From NCBI GenBank assembly GCA_003662205.1, contig QMXQ01000027.1, forward strand, positions 1 through 11,709: a stretch of 11,709 nt of DNA, given 5' to 3'. The notes beneath the pieces are model-generated. The model was not told the origin of the DNA, did not search any database, and was given only the letters and a program-made list of their open reading frames with translations. Of the stretch, positions 1 through 6,129 are shown in pieces. The DNA comes from Candidatus Bathyarchaeota archaeon (GTDB taxonomy: Archaea > Thermoproteota > Bathyarchaeia > TCS64). The position numbers and the translations under genes are program-made. Each line of letters starts with the position of its first letter. Within the stretch, counting starts at the first letter, position 1.

Positions 1-16
1 CCCCCCACGGGGCTAC

Positions 17-25
17 CTTTTTATC
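17..25 (+). promoter_or_regulatory. Possible TATA box of the first zinc-ribbon gene
   Basis: A T-rich stretch (ctttttatc) lies about 30 bases before the ATG at 55, the distance expected for an archaeal TATA box driving a transcript with a very short leader. The window begins only 16 bases further left, so a BRE and other upstream elements cannot be judged. Weak evidence. Confidence 0.3.
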
Positions 26-54
26 CTCCCCTCATCCATTGAGGGTTGGTAGAA

Positions 55-273
55 ATGCCCTACTGCACGGAGTGCGGAGGCAAGCTCACCTGGGATCGGA
101 AGCTGAGGCAGTATAGCTGCCAGAGCTGCGGCATGACCTTCACCGAGGCGGAGCTGTCGGCGGCCCTCGACCGGCTCCACACGCCGAGGGAGGACGAGGA
201 GGAGATGAGGAGCCGACGCCACCGCGACTACCTGGACTGGTGGTTTGCGGATAAGTCTAAAAGGAAGAAGTAA
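55..273 (+). CDS. Small zinc-ribbon protein, unknown role
   Basis: A 72-residue protein with two CxxC knuckles (Cys4/Cys7 and Cys22/Cys25) about 14 residues apart, the spacing of a zinc ribbon. After the ribbon comes a short helical stretch, then a very charged tail with an acidic run (DEDEEE-like), arginines, a YLDWWF patch and a lysine-rich end. I chose the ATG at 55 because the protein then opens directly into the ribbon (MPYCTECGG) and a GAGGG lies 9 bases upstream; an in-frame TTG at 46 would add three residues. Such miniature ribbons are common in archaea and often bind nucleic acid or protein partners, but nothing here identifies a target. The WW plus basic tail could be an interaction patch (inference). 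It has no close same-strand neighbour downstream and is followed by a hairpin at 284-310. Confidence 0.75.
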   Translation: MPYCTECGGKLTWDRKLRQYSCQSCGMTFTEAELSAALDRLHTPREDEEEMRSRRHRDYLDWWFADKSKRKK

Positions 274-283
274 AAAAGGTCAG

Positions 284-310
284 GGCTGCGGAGTCCTCAG
301 CTCCACAGCC
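284..310 (+). terminator. Hairpin just after the zinc-ribbon gene
   Basis: GGCTG-C-GGAG (284-293) pairs with CTCC-A-CAGCC (301-310), leaving a 7-base loop and a single C/A mismatch: nine base pairs in all. It begins 10 bases after the stop at 271-273 and is followed by a pyrimidine-rich run (ctcctctttcttc). That fits a 3'-end or termination element of the upstream gene. It could also be part of an unrelated structured RNA, since the strand cannot be decided from an inverted repeat alone. Confidence 0.4.
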
Positions 311-366
311 AACTAGACTCCTCTTTCTTCATCGATCCTCAACTCACACGATCTAGCGGAACTATG

Positions 367-432
367 ATCCGGGGGGCTTGAACTCCGCATCTATGGTTTT
401 TTAGGTAGGCGTTCATCCAACTTGGACACTTG
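367..432 (-). pseudogene. Decayed tRNA-like sequence
   Basis: Read on the minus strand, the order of landmarks is that of a tRNA: a D-loop-like AGTTGGAT, a central anticodon-arm region around TAAAAAACCATAG, then GGAGTTCAAGCCCC, which resembles a T-arm with the TTCAAGC loop. The stems do not close. The T stem keeps only about 3 of 5 pairs, the anticodon stem about 3, and no 5' acceptor strand complements the 3' GGATCAT. It is therefore either a relic of a tRNA gene or a chance resemblance, not a working tRNA. No intron or alternative fold that rescues it was found by eye. Confidence 0.3.
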
Positions 433-577
433 TCCACCCAAGAGCAATGAGAAAGGGCAAAATAGATAATTATAGAATTTCTCCAGGAACACTGATCCGC
501 GCTTGACAAGCTAGGAAACTAGGGCGTATGAAATGATGATTGAAACAGTATTCCGAACCTGAGTGATAGTTCGTCCA

Positions 578-605
578 CGGTTTATCCGGGCGCCGGCATT
601 AACCG
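578..605 (-). terminator. Nested hairpin after the amidohydrolase gene
   Basis: CGGTT (578-582) pairs with AACCG (601-605). Inside, CCGG (586-589) pairs with CCGG (593-596) around a GCG loop, with small internal loops between the two stems. On the minus strand it starts 8 bases after the amidohydrolase stop (613-615), so a 3'-end or termination role for that transcript is the simplest reading. No T-tract directly follows on the minus strand. Confidence 0.4.
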
Positions 606-612
606 AAGACCG

Positions 613-2232
613 CTAAGCTCCCTTTTCTCCCCCTTTGTTACTGTATCTGATGACGCCCTCAACCAGCGTCATCTCAACCTCAAGGCTTTTGAGGCCCTCG
701 GGTTCAACTTTCAACGGGTTTTTATTCCAGACGGCGATGTCGGCGTACTTCCCTTTTTCCAGTGAGCCGATCTTGTCCTCCATGAAGGCGTGCCTAGCGG
801 CCAGCGTCGTGTAGGTCGTGAGGGCTTGCAGTGGTGTCACGGCCTCCTCTGCGCCTATCTTCTCTCCTTTGATGGTCTTCCTGGCGACGCTCGCATTCAA
901 CCCAATGGGGGGCTTCGGCGGCGTCACGGTGGCGTCATGGCTGTTACCGACGGCGATGCCGCGCTGGAGCAGTGTCTTGATGGGGATGCATCGAGCGCAT
1001 CGCTCCGGCCCGATGGCTTCCAGAAAGCTATCGCCAAGCCAGTAGAGGAAGGGGGTCTGCGTGTTCACCAGAACGCCGAGCTCCTCAATCTGCCGCAGCG
1101 TCTTCTCGGAGGGGAAGTAGCAGTGGACGATCTGATGGCGAGGATCAGACCGCGGATAGCTCTCCTGCGCGTACCTGTAAGCATCCACGGCGATGTCGAT
1201 GGCCCTATCCCCTATGGCGTGAATCGCAACTTGGAAGCCGGCCTCATGGCCAACGCGCGTCATCTCCTTCAGCGTCTCCCCTTCGATGAGCTGCACTCCC
1301 CTGTTCTCAGGCTGCCCCTCATAGGGGTCGTACATGAGGGCTGTTCGGGGCCCGACACCGCCATCCAAAGCAAATTTAAGGCCAATAACGCGAAGCATGT
1401 CGTCGCCGCCGACCTTGATCCTGCGAATGGCTTCCCTGACCTCCTCCACATCGTGGAGGAAACCGTACTGAACAAAGATCCTCACGGTCAGTTCGCCCTT
1501 CTGGTGCAGGCTCCGGTAGGCCTGAAGCTGCGGCATCAGGATCCCGGGCTCGATGACCGATGTTATCCCCTGGGCCAGGAAGTCTCGGCAGGCTCTACGT
1601 ATCGCCTGCTCCCGCTCCTCCAGCGTCCAAGGCGGGATGGTCCTTAACACCAGGTCCATGGCCCTGCCACGTAAGATGCCGGTTGGCTCCCCATCCTCGT
1701 CCCTGTCGATCTTCCCGAGGGGCGGATCTGGGGTGTCCCTGTCGATGCCAGCCTCCTTAAGAGCCCTGCTGTTGGCTACCCCCATCTCGAAAACCCTTCT
1801 GATCCAGACCGGATTTTCCGGCGAAACGGGGTCGAGATCAAACCTATTTGGGAGCCTGTGCTCCTCCAGCAGCGTTTCATCCCATCCGGCGGCGAGAATC
1901 CACCGTCCCTTCTCCGTCTTGGCCACGCGCTCCGCGATGATACTTGCGATATCCCTCAGGTTTTTAGCCCTGGGATAGCGAACGTCGGATACGAACTCTG
2001 CCGCGATGCCGTGTTCGAGGAAGTGATCGTGGGTCGAGATGAAGCCGGGCGTAACCGCCCGCCCATCGAGATCGATGACTCTAGTGTCGGGGCCAGCAAG
2101 CCTGGAGACCTCGGAGGAAGACCCTGTCTCAAGCACCCTTCCATCCTTTATGGCAAGCGCCTCGGCCACAGTGTGATGGGGATCTAGAGTGATGATCTCT
2201 CCATCCCTAAGAATCATGTCCGCGTAGGTCAT
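613..2232 (-). CDS. YtcJ-type metal-dependent amidohydrolase (amidohydrolase family 3)
   Basis: A 539-residue member of the YtcJ/amidohydrolase-3 group, cytosolic hydrolases that act on amide or related C-N bonds; the substrate cannot be told from sequence. The N-terminal beta-sandwich half opens with ADMILRDGEIITLD, and the metal-binding HxH is His68-Asp-His70 in GFISTHDH. Further family landmarks are Lys286 in LKFALDGG, His338 in IHAIGDRA, His370 in QIVHC, and Asp433 in GNSHD, where most relatives have SD. The C-terminal LEKGKYADIAVW closes the sandwich. Length is normal for the family. The ATG at 2232 sits about 27 bases after a TATA-like box, so the message may be leaderless. It stands alone between two long AT-richer spacers, and sampled lines are less GC-rich (about 60 %) than the rfc genes (about 70 %), which hints at separate acquisition but does not prove it. 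Confidence 0.88.
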   Translation of the reverse strand: MTYADMILRDGEIITLDPHHTVAEALAIKDGRVLETGSSSEVSRLAGPDTRVIDLDGRAVTPGFISTHDHFLEHGIAAEFVSDVRYPRAKNLRDIASIIAERVAKTEKGRWILAAGWDETLLEEHRLPNRFDLDPVSPENPVWIRRVFEMGVANSRALKEAGIDRDTPDPPLGKIDRDEDGEPTGILRGRAMDLVLRTIPPWTLEEREQAIRRACRDFLAQGITSVIEPGILMPQLQAYRSLHQKGELTVRIFVQYGFLHDVEEVREAIRRIKVGGDDMLRVIGLKFALDGGVGPRTALMYDPYEGQPENRGVQLIEGETLKEMTRVGHEAGFQVAIHAIGDRAIDIAVDAYRYAQESYPRSDPRHQIVHCYFPSEKTLRQIEELGVLVNTQTPFLYWLGDSFLEAIGPERCARCIPIKTLLQRGIAVGNSHDATVTPPKPPIGLNASVARKTIKGEKIGAEEAVTPLQALTTYTTLAARHAFMEDKIGSLEKGKYADIAVWNKNPLKVEPEGLKSLEVEMTLVEGVIRYSNKGGEKGA

Positions 2233-2253
2233 TGCATACCTAGAATAGCGTTT

Positions 2254-2265
2254 GTTTTATTTTAC
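2254..2265 (-). promoter_or_regulatory. TATA box of the amidohydrolase gene
   Basis: On the minus strand GTAAAATAAAAC lies with its centre about 27 bases before the ATG at 2232, and GAGAG precedes it where a purine-rich BRE would be. That spacing puts transcription start at or next to the start codon, so the mRNA is probably leaderless. Only a weak AGGT precedes the ATG. Confidence 0.45.
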
Positions 2266-2472
2266 CTCTCTGAGCGTGAAGGACTAGGTATCTGCACTGT
2301 TCATAAGCTCGATGAGTGCACAGAGTCTTTAGATCATTAGGCTGCTGACCTCCCAACACTAACCTGATCAGATTGATTGCCTTGCTGGGCGTCTCTTATC
2401 CCCCTAGACCCGTGGTTCAAGGACCAGAAGGAACGGAGATAGCAGGGCCCGGGACGCCCTGACGGTTTATGA

Positions 2473-2517
2473 GCATGTTTTTATGCCTCCTCGCGGATTC
2501 GCGGCCCGTGAACATGC
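2473..2517. repeat. Nested inverted repeat, possible structured RNA
   Basis: GCATGTT (2473-2479) and AACATGC (2511-2517) are perfect inverted copies of 7 bases. Between them CGCG (2492-2495) and CGCG (2500-2503) form an inner stem with a GATT loop. The two stems stack in one fold, with unpaired linkers. A TTTAT precedes it at 2466-2470. It may be a small RNA, a leader element or a protein-binding dyad; the sequence does not decide. Confidence 0.35.
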
Positions 2518-2555
2518 AACTTGGATCGGTTTCTTGAGAGATGGATCCTCAATAA

Positions 2556-2591
2556 TGTTCATAAATACAGTTTGATGTTAAGTATTGAACA
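2556..2591. repeat. Dyad upstream of the DUF47-endA promoter
   Basis: TGTTC (2556-2560) and GAACA (2587-2591) form the outer arms; AATAC (2564-2568) and GTATT (2582-2586) form the inner arms, with a 3-base bulge on the left side. The dyad ends about 12 bases before the putative TATA box at 2603-2610, where an archaeal activator or repressor could bind. Regulation of the DUF47 gene by such a site is inference. Confidence 0.35.
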
Positions 2592-2602
2592 TATCATTTA
2601 AC

Positions 2603-2610
2603 GTTTAAAA
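2603..2610 (+). promoter_or_regulatory. TATA box of the DUF47-endA unit
   Basis: GTTTAAAA lies about 55 bases before the ATG at 2661. Start of transcription would fall near 2630-2635, giving a leader of roughly 25-30 bases that contains the strong GGAGGT at 2650-2655. Position and sequence fit an archaeal promoter with a leadered message. Confidence 0.45.
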
Positions 2611-2660
2611 GGGCTTATCCTTAATATTCCTCGACGACAATAAATAGCTGGAGGTCTTGG

Positions 2661-3314
2661 ATGGTCTTTCCCGTTGAGAGCGAGGACCGAACGATGCGCG
2701 GCCTGCTGATGCTGTGCCAGGACCACGCGCGTCTGATTGTGGAGATATTCAGGAAGGTCCTCGTGATGATCGACAACCTCGTCAACGACGATGTCGACGA
2801 GCTGCGAGAGAGGCTGGAGGAGGTGGAGAAGCTCCACCACGACTCCATAGAGATCAGGCGGATGATGATGAAGGAGCTCCACGAGACCGGGGGGATGCTG
2901 ACCAACCGGGAGGACATCTACAGGCTCGTCAGCAAGTCGAGCGAGGTGATGGACTACATCGAGGGGATCGGAGCCCGCCTCTGGGAGATAGGTGAGAGGC
3001 GGTGGAAGATCCCGGAGAAGGTGGGGAAGGGCCTCGTGGAGGTTGCGGAGTCCGCCTTCGACACCCTCACCAAGCTGAGGGAGAGCCTCCTGAGCCTCGG
3101 CTTCAACTCCGAGCGGGCCATCCTCCTCACTCGGGAGGTCGATGAGGGCGAGCGGAAGATGGACACCATCTACAGGACCCTCGACCTCGACATCATAACC
3201 AGCGAGGCGGACCTCCCCCTCATCCTCACCCTGCGGGACGTCGTGCAGATGATGGAGGACATGATCGACAAGGCCGAGGAGGAGGCAGACCTCATCAGGA
3301 TCCTCGCACTGTAG
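2661..3314 (+). CDS. DUF47 (PhoU-like) family protein
   Basis: A 217-residue, almost wholly helical cytosolic protein of the DUF47/PhoU-like group, which forms a three-helix-bundle repeat and binds metal clusters through acidic residues. Relatives usually accompany Pit-type phosphate transporters and are thought to control phosphate uptake. Seen here: the opening helix with HARLIVEIFRKVLVMIDNL, a middle helix with EVMDYIEGIGARLWEIGERR, and the closing EDMIDKAEEEADLIRIL, a typical DUF47 end. Length is normal. The ATG at 2661 is preceded by GGAGGT with a 5-base gap, which fixes the start. No transporter is in the window, so a link to phosphate is family knowledge only. EndA starts 12 bases after its stop and is probably co-transcribed. 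Confidence in the family is good, in the physiological role low. Confidence 0.82.
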   Translation: MVFPVESEDRTMRGLLMLCQDHARLIVEIFRKVLVMIDNLVNDDVDELRERLEEVEKLHHDSIEIRRMMMKELHETGGMLTNREDIYRLVSKSSEVMDYIEGIGARLWEIGERRWKIPEKVGKGLVEVAESAFDTLTKLRESLLSLGFNSERAILLTREVDEGERKMDTIYRTLDLDIITSEADLPLILTLRDVVQMMEDMIDKAEEEADLIRILAL

Positions 3315-3326
3315 GGCTGAAGATCC

Positions 3327-3881
3327 GTGGGAGATGCCGTCATAGAGGTGGAGGCGCTCGGGGACAGCCGCCTCATCGTCTGGTCCCTCGAGCAGAGCAG
3401 GAGGCTCTACAGAAAGGGCTACTTCGGGAAGCCCCTCGGCGTGCCCAAACCCAAGAATGAGTTTGAGGCACCCCTCATCCTCGACCCCATCGAGGGCGTC
3501 TACCTCCTGGAGAAGGGCCTGATCAGGGTCGTCTCCGGCGCCGAGAGGCGGGAGGTCCCCCTCGACGAGCTCCTCGCCGTCGCCCGGGAGACCCTCGAAG
3601 ACTTCGACGGTAAGTACAGGGTGTACCGCGACCTGCGCGAGAAGGGGTTCGTGGTCGCCCCAGGGATAAAATACGGGTGCGACTTCGCCGTCTACCAGCA
3701 CGGGCCCGGCGTCGACCACGCCCCCTACATCGTCCAGGTCAAGGGCCTAGACGACGGGCTGTCCGCATCCGAGATCGTGAAGGCGGGGAGGCTCGCGACG
3801 ACGGTGCGCAAGACCTTCATCATAGCCGTGGTGGACGGCGACGAGGTCAGATACCTCGGGTTCAAATGGTGGAAACCCTGA
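3327..3881 (+). CDS. endA: tRNA-splicing endonuclease
   Basis: A 184-residue EndA, the nuclease that cuts bulge-helix-bulge motifs to release introns from pre-tRNA and pre-rRNA. The N-terminal half (about 1-70) is the substrate/assembly domain with LYRKGYFGKPLG. The C-terminal nuclease half holds the full catalytic set: Tyr116 in GIKYGCDF, His131 in GVDHAPY and Lys162 in TTVRKTF, as in the Methanocaldococcus enzyme. Length matches the short single-repeat type that works as a homotetramer, or as the catalytic half of a heterotetramer if a structural paralogue exists elsewhere in the genome. The start is a GTG 12 bases after the DUF47 stop; no strong ribosome site precedes it, consistent with translation linked to the gene before. 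The only other in-frame candidate nearby is a GTG at 3348. A strong hairpin lies 10 bases after the stop. Confidence 0.93.
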   Translation: MGDAVIEVEALGDSRLIVWSLEQSRRLYRKGYFGKPLGVPKPKNEFEAPLILDPIEGVYLLEKGLIRVVSGAERREVPLDELLAVARETLEDFDGKYRVYRDLREKGFVVAPGIKYGCDFAVYQHGPGVDHAPYIVQVKGLDDGLSASEIVKAGRLATTVRKTFIIAVVDGDEVRYLGFKWWKP

Positions 3882-3890
3882 ACCCGCCGA

Positions 3891-3915
3891 GTTAACCTCA
3901 TGACATGAGGATAAC
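3891..3915. terminator. Hairpin between convergent endA and membrane-protein genes
   Basis: GTTA-A-CCTCAT (3891-3901) pairs with ATGAGG-A-TAAC (3905-3915) around a 3-base GAC loop: ten pairs with one A/A mismatch. It sits 10 bases after the endA stop and 14 bases from the stop of the convergent small gene. The symmetry would let it serve both transcripts. There is no T-tract beside it, so a role in RNA 3'-end formation or stability is as likely as classical termination. Confidence 0.5.
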
Positions 3916-3928
3916 CGCCGCCCCGTTC

Positions 3929-4123
3929 TCAGGGCCAGCCCTCCAAAACGGTGTAGAGGAGCCCCACGCCGAGGAGGAGCAGCAGGCCCAACACGAGGCT
4001 CAGGGCGACGCTGAAGCGCCACATCTCAGTGACCATCAGCACGACGAACCAGCCGGCCAGCGTCATGATGCCTCCCCGGACGATGAGGACGAGGAGGAGG
4101 TCCAACCACGCCTTCGCGCTCAT
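3929..4123 (-). CDS. Tiny two-helix membrane protein, unknown role
   Basis: A 64-residue protein made almost entirely of two predicted membrane segments: about residues 6-30 (LDLLLVLIVRGGIMTLAGWFV region) and about 37-60 (FSVALSLVLGLLLLLGVGLLY region), joined by a short turn with TEMWR. It has no signal-peptide cleavage site, cysteine or recognisable motif. I accept it as a real gene because a strong TTGGAGGAG lies about 6 bases before its ATG and the hydrophobic pattern is too regular for chance. It follows the PLP-enzyme gene by 51 bases on the same strand and is probably expressed with it. It could be a small regulator or accessory subunit of a membrane complex, but nothing shows which. 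Confidence 0.65.
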   Translation of the reverse strand: MSAKAWLDLLLVLIVRGGIMTLAGWFVVLMVTEMWRFSVALSLVLGLLLLLGVGLLYTVLEGWP

Positions 4124-4155
4124 TCAGGCTCCTCCAACATAATATTCGTTCGACA

Positions 4156-4169
4156 CCAAAAAAGGTGGT
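4156..4169 (-). other. Short CACC/GGTG stem with a T6 loop
   Basis: CACC and GGTG flank six identical bases (A on the plus strand, T on the minus strand) just after the stop of the PLP-enzyme gene. The T6 run on the minus strand could pause or partly terminate transcription before the small membrane gene, whose ribosome site begins about 20 bases further on. Four pairs alone is weak. Confidence 0.25.
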
Positions 4170-4174
4170 GATGT

Positions 4175-5227
4175 CTACTCCGCTGACGGGCTCCACGGCG
4201 GGATGATCCAAGGGGGAGCCTCGCCCAAGGCGTATGCCTTCAACGGCCCTTTGTAGGGGAAGAGCGCCGCCGGTCCGCCCGTGTGGAGGAAGACCACCAC
4301 GTCGTCCGGCTTGAAGAAGCCCTCCCTGCAGAGCCCGATGAGGCAGGCCATGGAGGTGCCCGTGTAGACCGGGTCTAGGAACAATCCCTCGGTCTCGGCC
4401 GCCAGCTTCACCGCCTCCGCCTTGCCCTCGGTTATGAAGCCGTATCCGCCGCCGGCGTATTGATCATAGACGATGACATCGTCCTCGTCGATCTCAAGGT
4501 CGAGCTCAAAGAACTTCAGCGACTCGTCTATCAGCTTAGAGACGTTCTCTATCTGCTCCTCTCGCGGGCGTCCCCCCGTCGTCGCCCCTATCACCTTGAT
4601 GCCGGTGCTGAACGCCTTCGCGCCGATGACGAGCCCTGCCTGGGTCCCCCCAGAGCCCGTGGCGTGGACGAGGTAGTCGATGTCGATGCCCAGCTCAACG
4701 GCCTGCGATGCCAGCTCCAGCATGGCGTTCATGTATCCCGCCACCCCCAGTGGGGTGGAGCCCGCCGCGGTCAGGAGGTAGGGCCTGTGCCCCGCCGCCT
4801 CCAGCTCCTCCATCGTCTCCTCCGTGACCCTCTGGAAGTTCTCGGGCCTCACAACCTTGATCTCCGCCCCCATCAGAAAGTGGAGAAGGTGGTTGCCGTC
4901 ATAGTCCTCGGGATCGTACCCGTCCTCCGGGCCGCTTTTGATGAGAACCGCCCCCATCCCCAGCCTCCGGGCGGCGGCCGTGGCCTGCGTGCACCAGTTG
5001 GAGTGGAAGCCCGCGCCGGTCACTATGTAGTCCGCCCCCTGCCTGAGGGCATCCGCCATCAGGTACTCCAGCTTCCTCGTCTTGTTGCCTCCGAAGGCGA
5101 GCCCCGTCATATCGTCGCGCTTCACGAAGACCCTGGGCCCTCCCAGCGCCTTCGTCAGGTTTGGTAGCTCCTGGAGCGGCGTGGGCAGGTTCGCCAGCTT
5201 AACCCTGGGTAGAACACTCAATTTCAT
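4175..5227 (-). CDS. PLP-dependent enzyme, D-cysteine desulfhydrase / ACC deaminase family
   Basis: A 350-residue fold-type II PLP enzyme. Relatives break D-cysteine to pyruvate, ammonia and sulfide, deaminate 1-aminocyclopropane-1-carboxylate, or split related amino acids. Seen here: the opening LPTPLQELPNLTKALGG, the PLP lysine Lys49 in FGGNKTRKLEYL, the GSGGTQAG phosphate loop at 191-198, Tyr288 in DPVYTG and the C-terminal HTGGPAALF at 315-323. Length is typical to slightly long, with a proline-rich tail (PPWIIPPW). The substrate loop reads HSNWCTQ at 75-81; many family members have SNH there, so the Trp is a visible departure and the exact substrate is open. The ATG at 5227 lies about 35 bases from a strong TATA box and has no ribosome site, suggesting a near-leaderless mRNA. 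The small membrane gene follows on the same strand. Confidence 0.87.
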   Translation of the reverse strand: MKLSVLPRVKLANLPTPLQELPNLTKALGGPRVFVKRDDMTGLAFGGNKTRKLEYLMADALRQGADYIVTGAGFHSNWCTQATAAARRLGMGAVLIKSGPEDGYDPEDYDGNHLLHFLMGAEIKVVRPENFQRVTEETMEELEAAGHRPYLLTAAGSTPLGVAGYMNAMLELASQAVELGIDIDYLVHATGSGGTQAGLVIGAKAFSTGIKVIGATTGGRPREEQIENVSKLIDESLKFFELDLEIDEDDVIVYDQYAGGGYGFITEGKAEAVKLAAETEGLFLDPVYTGTSMACLIGLCREGFFKPDDVVVFLHTGGPAALFPYKGPLKAYALGEAPPWIIPPWSPSAE

Positions 5228-5259
5228 AATAACGCACGGTTGACGATCCCTTCAGGAGG

Positions 5260-5270
5260 TATTTTATATT
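5260..5270 (-). promoter_or_regulatory. TATA box of the PLP-enzyme gene
   Basis: On the minus strand ATATAAAATA is a close match to the archaeal TATA consensus. Transcription would start about 25 bases further, near 5236, leaving a leader of only about 10 bases and no ribosome site before the ATG at 5227. Confidence 0.55.
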
Positions 5271-5451
5271 ATCCCGCCGCGCTCAGGATCGGCCAGAGTC
5301 GATGACCGAGATTGCTGGTCGAAAGAGATAAGAGCCAAAAAACCCATGATGGTCTGTACCGTCCTCGGAGGGTGGCTGACGCGCGGAGACACGCCTCCAC
5401 GTGGATGCCGTGAACGAGGACGGCCAACAGGGTTGCAGGCGGGAGATAGGT

Positions 5452-6057
5452 TTGCTGGAGCGTTTTAGCGATCGGATAAGCGAGCTCGAAGCGATAGTCC
5501 GTGAGATCGCCGTCGACATCACGACCGGCGCCCTCGTCGAGCGGCTGCCGCCGAAGCGCATCTGGGAGCGGGTGGGGGAGAGGGTGACGCTGGTGGGCGA
5601 GATGCTCAAGGAGCTGAGGGAGTACCTCTCCATCATGAAGCCCGAGAAGGTGCCGACCATCCAGCGGCACGTCGTCGCCATAAACGAGCGCCTGGAGCTG
5701 TTCAAGGAGACCCTAGAGCGGGACTCCCTCGACCCCCAGGAGAGCTCCCGGAGGGCGCTGGAGGAGCTGAGGCAGGCCCTCGTCGAGATATCCGACTTCC
5801 TCTCCCTCTGCAAGGAGGTGAGGGCGACACCCTCCCCCGTCATAAGCGCCATCCTCTCCATGAGGGGCGGACGCGTCTCCGAGGTCTCCCCGGATACCTG
5901 GGCGAGGATGGAGCGCCTCGCGGACCTGATCAAATCGTCGCAGGCCGCCTACCAGGACATAGTCGAGCTCACATCGAGGATGGAGAACCAGCTTGACGCC
6001 ATCAGATCCGAGTACGAGAGCCTGATGTTCAGCTTCAGGAAGAAAGAGGAGCAGTAG
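5452..6057 (+). CDS. Unrecognised helical, coiled-coil-like protein
   Basis: I do not recognise this family. From the TTG at 5452 it is 201 residues, soluble, and nearly all helix: charged amphipathic stretches at the start (LERFSDRISELEAIVREIA), in the middle (around ERLELFKETLERD and RRALEELRQALVEISDFL) and at the end (RMENQLDAIRSEYESLM), with a proline/glycine break near ATPSPVISAILSMRGG. There is one cysteine and no catalytic motif. I prefer the TTG because GGGAG at 5441-5445 lies 6 bases before it and the helix starts there; a GTG at 5401 would add 17 residues of unstructured sequence without a ribosome site. The gene is alone, divergent from the PLP enzyme and convergent with a zinc ribbon. 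A scaffold or partner-binding role is a guess. Confidence 0.7.
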   Translation: MLERFSDRISELEAIVREIAVDITTGALVERLPPKRIWERVGERVTLVGEMLKELREYLSIMKPEKVPTIQRHVVAINERLELFKETLERDSLDPQESSRRALEELRQALVEISDFLSLCKEVRATPSPVISAILSMRGGRVSEVSPDTWARMERLADLIKSSQAAYQDIVELTSRMENQLDAIRSEYESLMFSFRKKEEQ

Positions 6058-6062
6058 CCCTC

Positions 6063-6079
6063 AGCTCAAGCTATGAGCT
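6063..6079 (+). terminator. Hairpin after the helical-protein gene
   Basis: AGCTCA (6063-6068) pairs perfectly with TGAGCT (6074-6079) around a 5-base loop. It starts 5 bases after the stop codon of the plus-strand gene, so it most likely belongs to the 3' end of that transcript. No T-tract follows. Confidence 0.4.
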
Positions 6080-6111
6080 ACACACCATCGGCCATTCTCG
6101 GCGAGGACGGA

Positions 6112-6127
6112 CTCCGAAACCTCGGAG
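6112..6127 (-). terminator. Hairpin after the second zinc-ribbon gene
   Basis: CTCCGA (6112-6117) pairs perfectly with TCGGAG (6122-6127) around a 4-base loop. On the minus strand it begins 2 bases after the zinc-ribbon stop at 6130-6132. Together with the stem at 6063-6079 it gives each of the two convergent genes its own 3' hairpin. Confidence 0.4.
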
Positions 6128-6129
6128 AG

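Larger units (their letters stand above)
274..612. other. 339-base spacer without a convincing gene
   Basis: No open frame of credible length or codon pattern is present on either strand. The spacer holds the hairpin at 284-310, the tRNA-like relic on the minus strand near 367-432, an AT-rich patch (460-480), a short CTAG-GAAA-CTAG stem at 511-522 and the nested hairpin at 578-605. An ATGATGA at 533-539 with CTGA at 559-562 resembles C and D' boxes of a C/D guide RNA, but no final D box follows. Confidence 0.5.
2233..2660. other. 428-base divergent spacer with promoters and dyads
   Basis: This gap separates the amidohydrolase (minus) from the DUF47 gene (plus). Each side has a TATA-like box. 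Between them are a GCATGTT/AACATGC structure (2473-2517), a TGTTC...GAACA dyad (2556-2591) and a short AGGGC/GCCCT stem near 2444-2460. No open frame looks coding. The gap is long for so compact a region and may hold an RNA gene or a regulated promoter. Confidence 0.5.

Noticed and set aside
367..432. A functional tRNA gene on the minus strand
   Set aside because: The acceptor strands do not pair and the T and anticodon stems are broken, so it is kept only as a possible relic.
533..569. Possible C/D-box guide RNA: ATGATGA, CTGA and GTGATAG in order
   Set aside because: The C, D' and C'-like boxes are there but no final D box (CTGA) follows at the expected distance, and the C' box is imperfect. 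Short motifs like these arise by chance.
790..1978. Plus-strand open frames opposite the amidohydrolase gene
   Set aside because: The minus-strand frame has full family motifs across its length; the plus-strand frames show no motif or ribosome site.
2598..3719. Long minus-strand open frame (373 codons) opposite the DUF47 and endA genes
   Set aside because: It is antisense to two well-supported genes, rich in Leu/Pro/Asp/His/Val from reversed GC-rich codons, and shows no motif. A shadow frame.
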